Source: Daphnia carinata (Eukaryota > Arthropoda > Branchiopoda > Diplostraca > Daphniidae). Taken from it: a stretch of DNA of 64,000 nucleotides. Each line of letters begins with the position of its first letter. Within the stretch, counting starts at the first letter, position 1. Under the pieces are notes generated by a model. It was not told the DNA's origin and ran no database searches. It worked only from the letters and a program-made list of their open reading frames with translations. The translations under genes were made by a program, and so were the position numbers. Positions 62,277 to 64,000 of the stretch are shown piece after piece. The stretch spans positions 1,836,679 to 1,900,678 of the forward strand of contig NC_081337.1 of NCBI RefSeq assembly GCF_022539665.2, given 5' to 3'.

Positions 62277-64000
62277 CATTCAAACAGCATCAAATATACG
62301 TGTATTCAATGTGAATATAGTGTTATAGAATCAGTTTCATGATGTACCTTCAAACAGTATCAAATATATCTGTATTCAATGTGAATATAGTGTGATACAG
62401 TGAGTTTTAATATCTACATTCAAACAGCATCAAATATACGTGTATTCAATGTGAATATAGTGTTATAGAATCAGTTTCATGATGTACCGTCAAACAGTAT
62501 CAAATATATCTGTATTCAATGTGAATATAGTGTGATACAGTGAGTTTCAATATCTACATTCAAACAGCATCAAATATACGTGTATTCAATATGAATATAG
62601 TGTGTTACAGTGAGTTTCAATATCTACATTCAAACAACATCAAATATACGTGTATTCAATGTGAATATAGTGTGATACAGTGAGTTTCAATATCTACATT
62701 CAAACAGCATCAAATATATGTGTATTCAATGTAAATATAGTGTTATAGAATCAGTTTCATGATGTACATTCAAACATTACGAAATATACGTGTATTCAAT
62801 GTGAATATAGTGTGATACAGTGAGTTTCAATATCTACATTCAAACAGCATCAAATATACGTGTATTCAATGTGAATATAGTGTTATAGAATCAGTTTCAT
62901 GATGTACCTTCAAACAGTATCAAATATATCTGTATTCAATGTGAATATAGTGTGATACAGTGAGTTTTAATATCTTCATTCAAACAGCATCAAATATACG
63001 TGTATTCAATGTGAATATAGTGTTATAGAATCAGTTTCATGATGTACCGTCAAACAGTATCAAATATATCTGTATTCAATGTGAATATAGTGTGATACAG
63101 TGAGTTTCAATATCTACATTCAAACAGCATAAAATATACGTGTATTCAATGTGAATATAGTGTTATAGAATCAGTTTCATGATCGACATTCAAACAGTAT
63201 TAAATATACGTGTATTCAATGTGAATCTAGTGTTATAGAATCAGTTTCATGAAGTACATTCAAACAGCATCAAATATACGCGTATTCAATGTGAATATAG
63301 TGTGATACAGTGAGTTTCAATATCGACATTCAAACAGCATCAAATATGCGTGTATTCAATGTGAATATAGTGTTATAGAATCAGTTTCATGATGTACATT
63401 AAACAGTATAAAATATACGTGTATTCAATGTGAATATAGTGTGATACAGTGAGTTTCAATATCTACATTCAAACAGCATCAAATATACGTGTATTCAATG
63501 TGAATATAGTGTTATAGAATCAGTTTCATGATGTACATTCAAACAGTATCAAATATATCTGTATTCAATGTGAATATAGTGTGATACAGTGAGTTTTAAT
63601 ATCAACATTCAAACAGCATCAAATATACGTGTATTCAATGTGAATATAGTGTTATAGAATCAGTTTCATGATGTACATTCAAACAGTATCAAATATACGT
63701 GTATTCAATGTGAATATAGTGTGATACAGTGAGTTTCAATATCAACATTCAAACAGCATCAAATATACGTGTATTCAATGTGAATATAGTGTGATACAGT
63801 GAGTTTCAATATCGACATTCAAACAGCATCAAATACACGTGTATTCAATATGAATATAGTGTTATAGAATCAGTTTCATGATGTACATTAAACAGTATCA
63901 AATATACGTATATTCAATGTGAATATAGTGTGATACAGTGAGTTTCAATATCTACATTCAAACAGCATCAAATATACGTGTATTCAATGTGAATATAGTG
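62277..64000 (-). repeat. 70-bp satellite, inverted block right of the gypsy element
   Basis: About 25 units in the same inverted orientation as 53881-57631. An eight-unit pattern starts with gatgtacctt at 62341 and again at 62901 (560 bases = 8 units). A related series starts at 57164, left of the gypsy element. The array runs off the window end. No gene. Confidence 0.95.
62341..63170 (-). repeat. Eight-unit higher-order repeat of the 70-bp satellite
   Basis: In order the units carry: gatgtacctt plus tatctg; gttttaatatc; gatgtaccgtc plus tatctg; four further units, one with atatgtgtattcaatgtaaat; cattacgaaat; then a plain unit. After 560 bases the series restarts (gatgtacctt, gttttaatatc, gatgtaccgtc), and it diverges near 63.17 kb. 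The same order, with cattatgaaat and one unit fewer, precedes the gypsy element from 57164. Confidence 0.8.

Overview
This is a window of eukaryotic nuclear heterochromatin. It consists almost entirely of two unrelated tandem satellites, interrupted by two retrotransposons and two 100-base assembly gaps. I see no host protein gene, RNA gene, CRISPR array or bacterial feature. The host is most likely an arthropod, probably an insect. The reasons are a BEL/Pao element whose primer binding site fits an insect-type tRNA-Gly(GCC) 3' end at 17 of 18 positions (tRNA recalled from memory), and a Ty3/gypsy element of animal type. I cannot name the species.

Layout: (1) 1-5872, a very homogeneous 268-bp satellite, 21 full copies plus a partial one. 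(2) 5873-5972, N gap. (3) 5973-29225, a 70-bp satellite in forward orientation, homogeneous to about 27.3 kb and then divergent. (4) 29226-36289, a BEL/Pao LTR retrotransposon on the minus strand with one uninterrupted 2046-codon gag-pol frame. (5) 36290-46059, 70-bp satellite, divergent at first and homogeneous again from about 37.9 kb. (6) 46060-46159, N gap. (7) 46160-53880, divergent 70-bp satellite with visible higher-order repeats. (8) At 53880/53881 the satellite flips orientation. (9) 53881-57631, inverted 70-bp satellite. (10) 57632-62276, a broken Ty3/gypsy element on the plus strand. (11) 62277-64000, inverted 70-bp satellite again.

The 70-bp satellite has two main variant types, A and B, which differ at several linked positions, plus recombinant A/B hybrids. 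Both retrotransposons lie in divergent satellite domains, and neither has a normal short target-site duplication. In each case the satellite phase jumps across the element. The BEL element has lost the outer (U3) part of its 5' LTR and carries YVDN in place of the usual YxDD of reverse transcriptase, so it is probably not autonomous even though its frame is open. The gypsy element has an in-frame TGA in gag. It has lost RNase H and integrase, its pol frame runs into a short membrane-segment-like tail, and its 3' end shows no match by eye to its 5' LTR-like end.

No cooperating gene system is visible. The interest lies in the satellite architecture (variant mosaics, higher-order repeats, a conserved dyad, an inversion) and in how the two elements became embedded in it.
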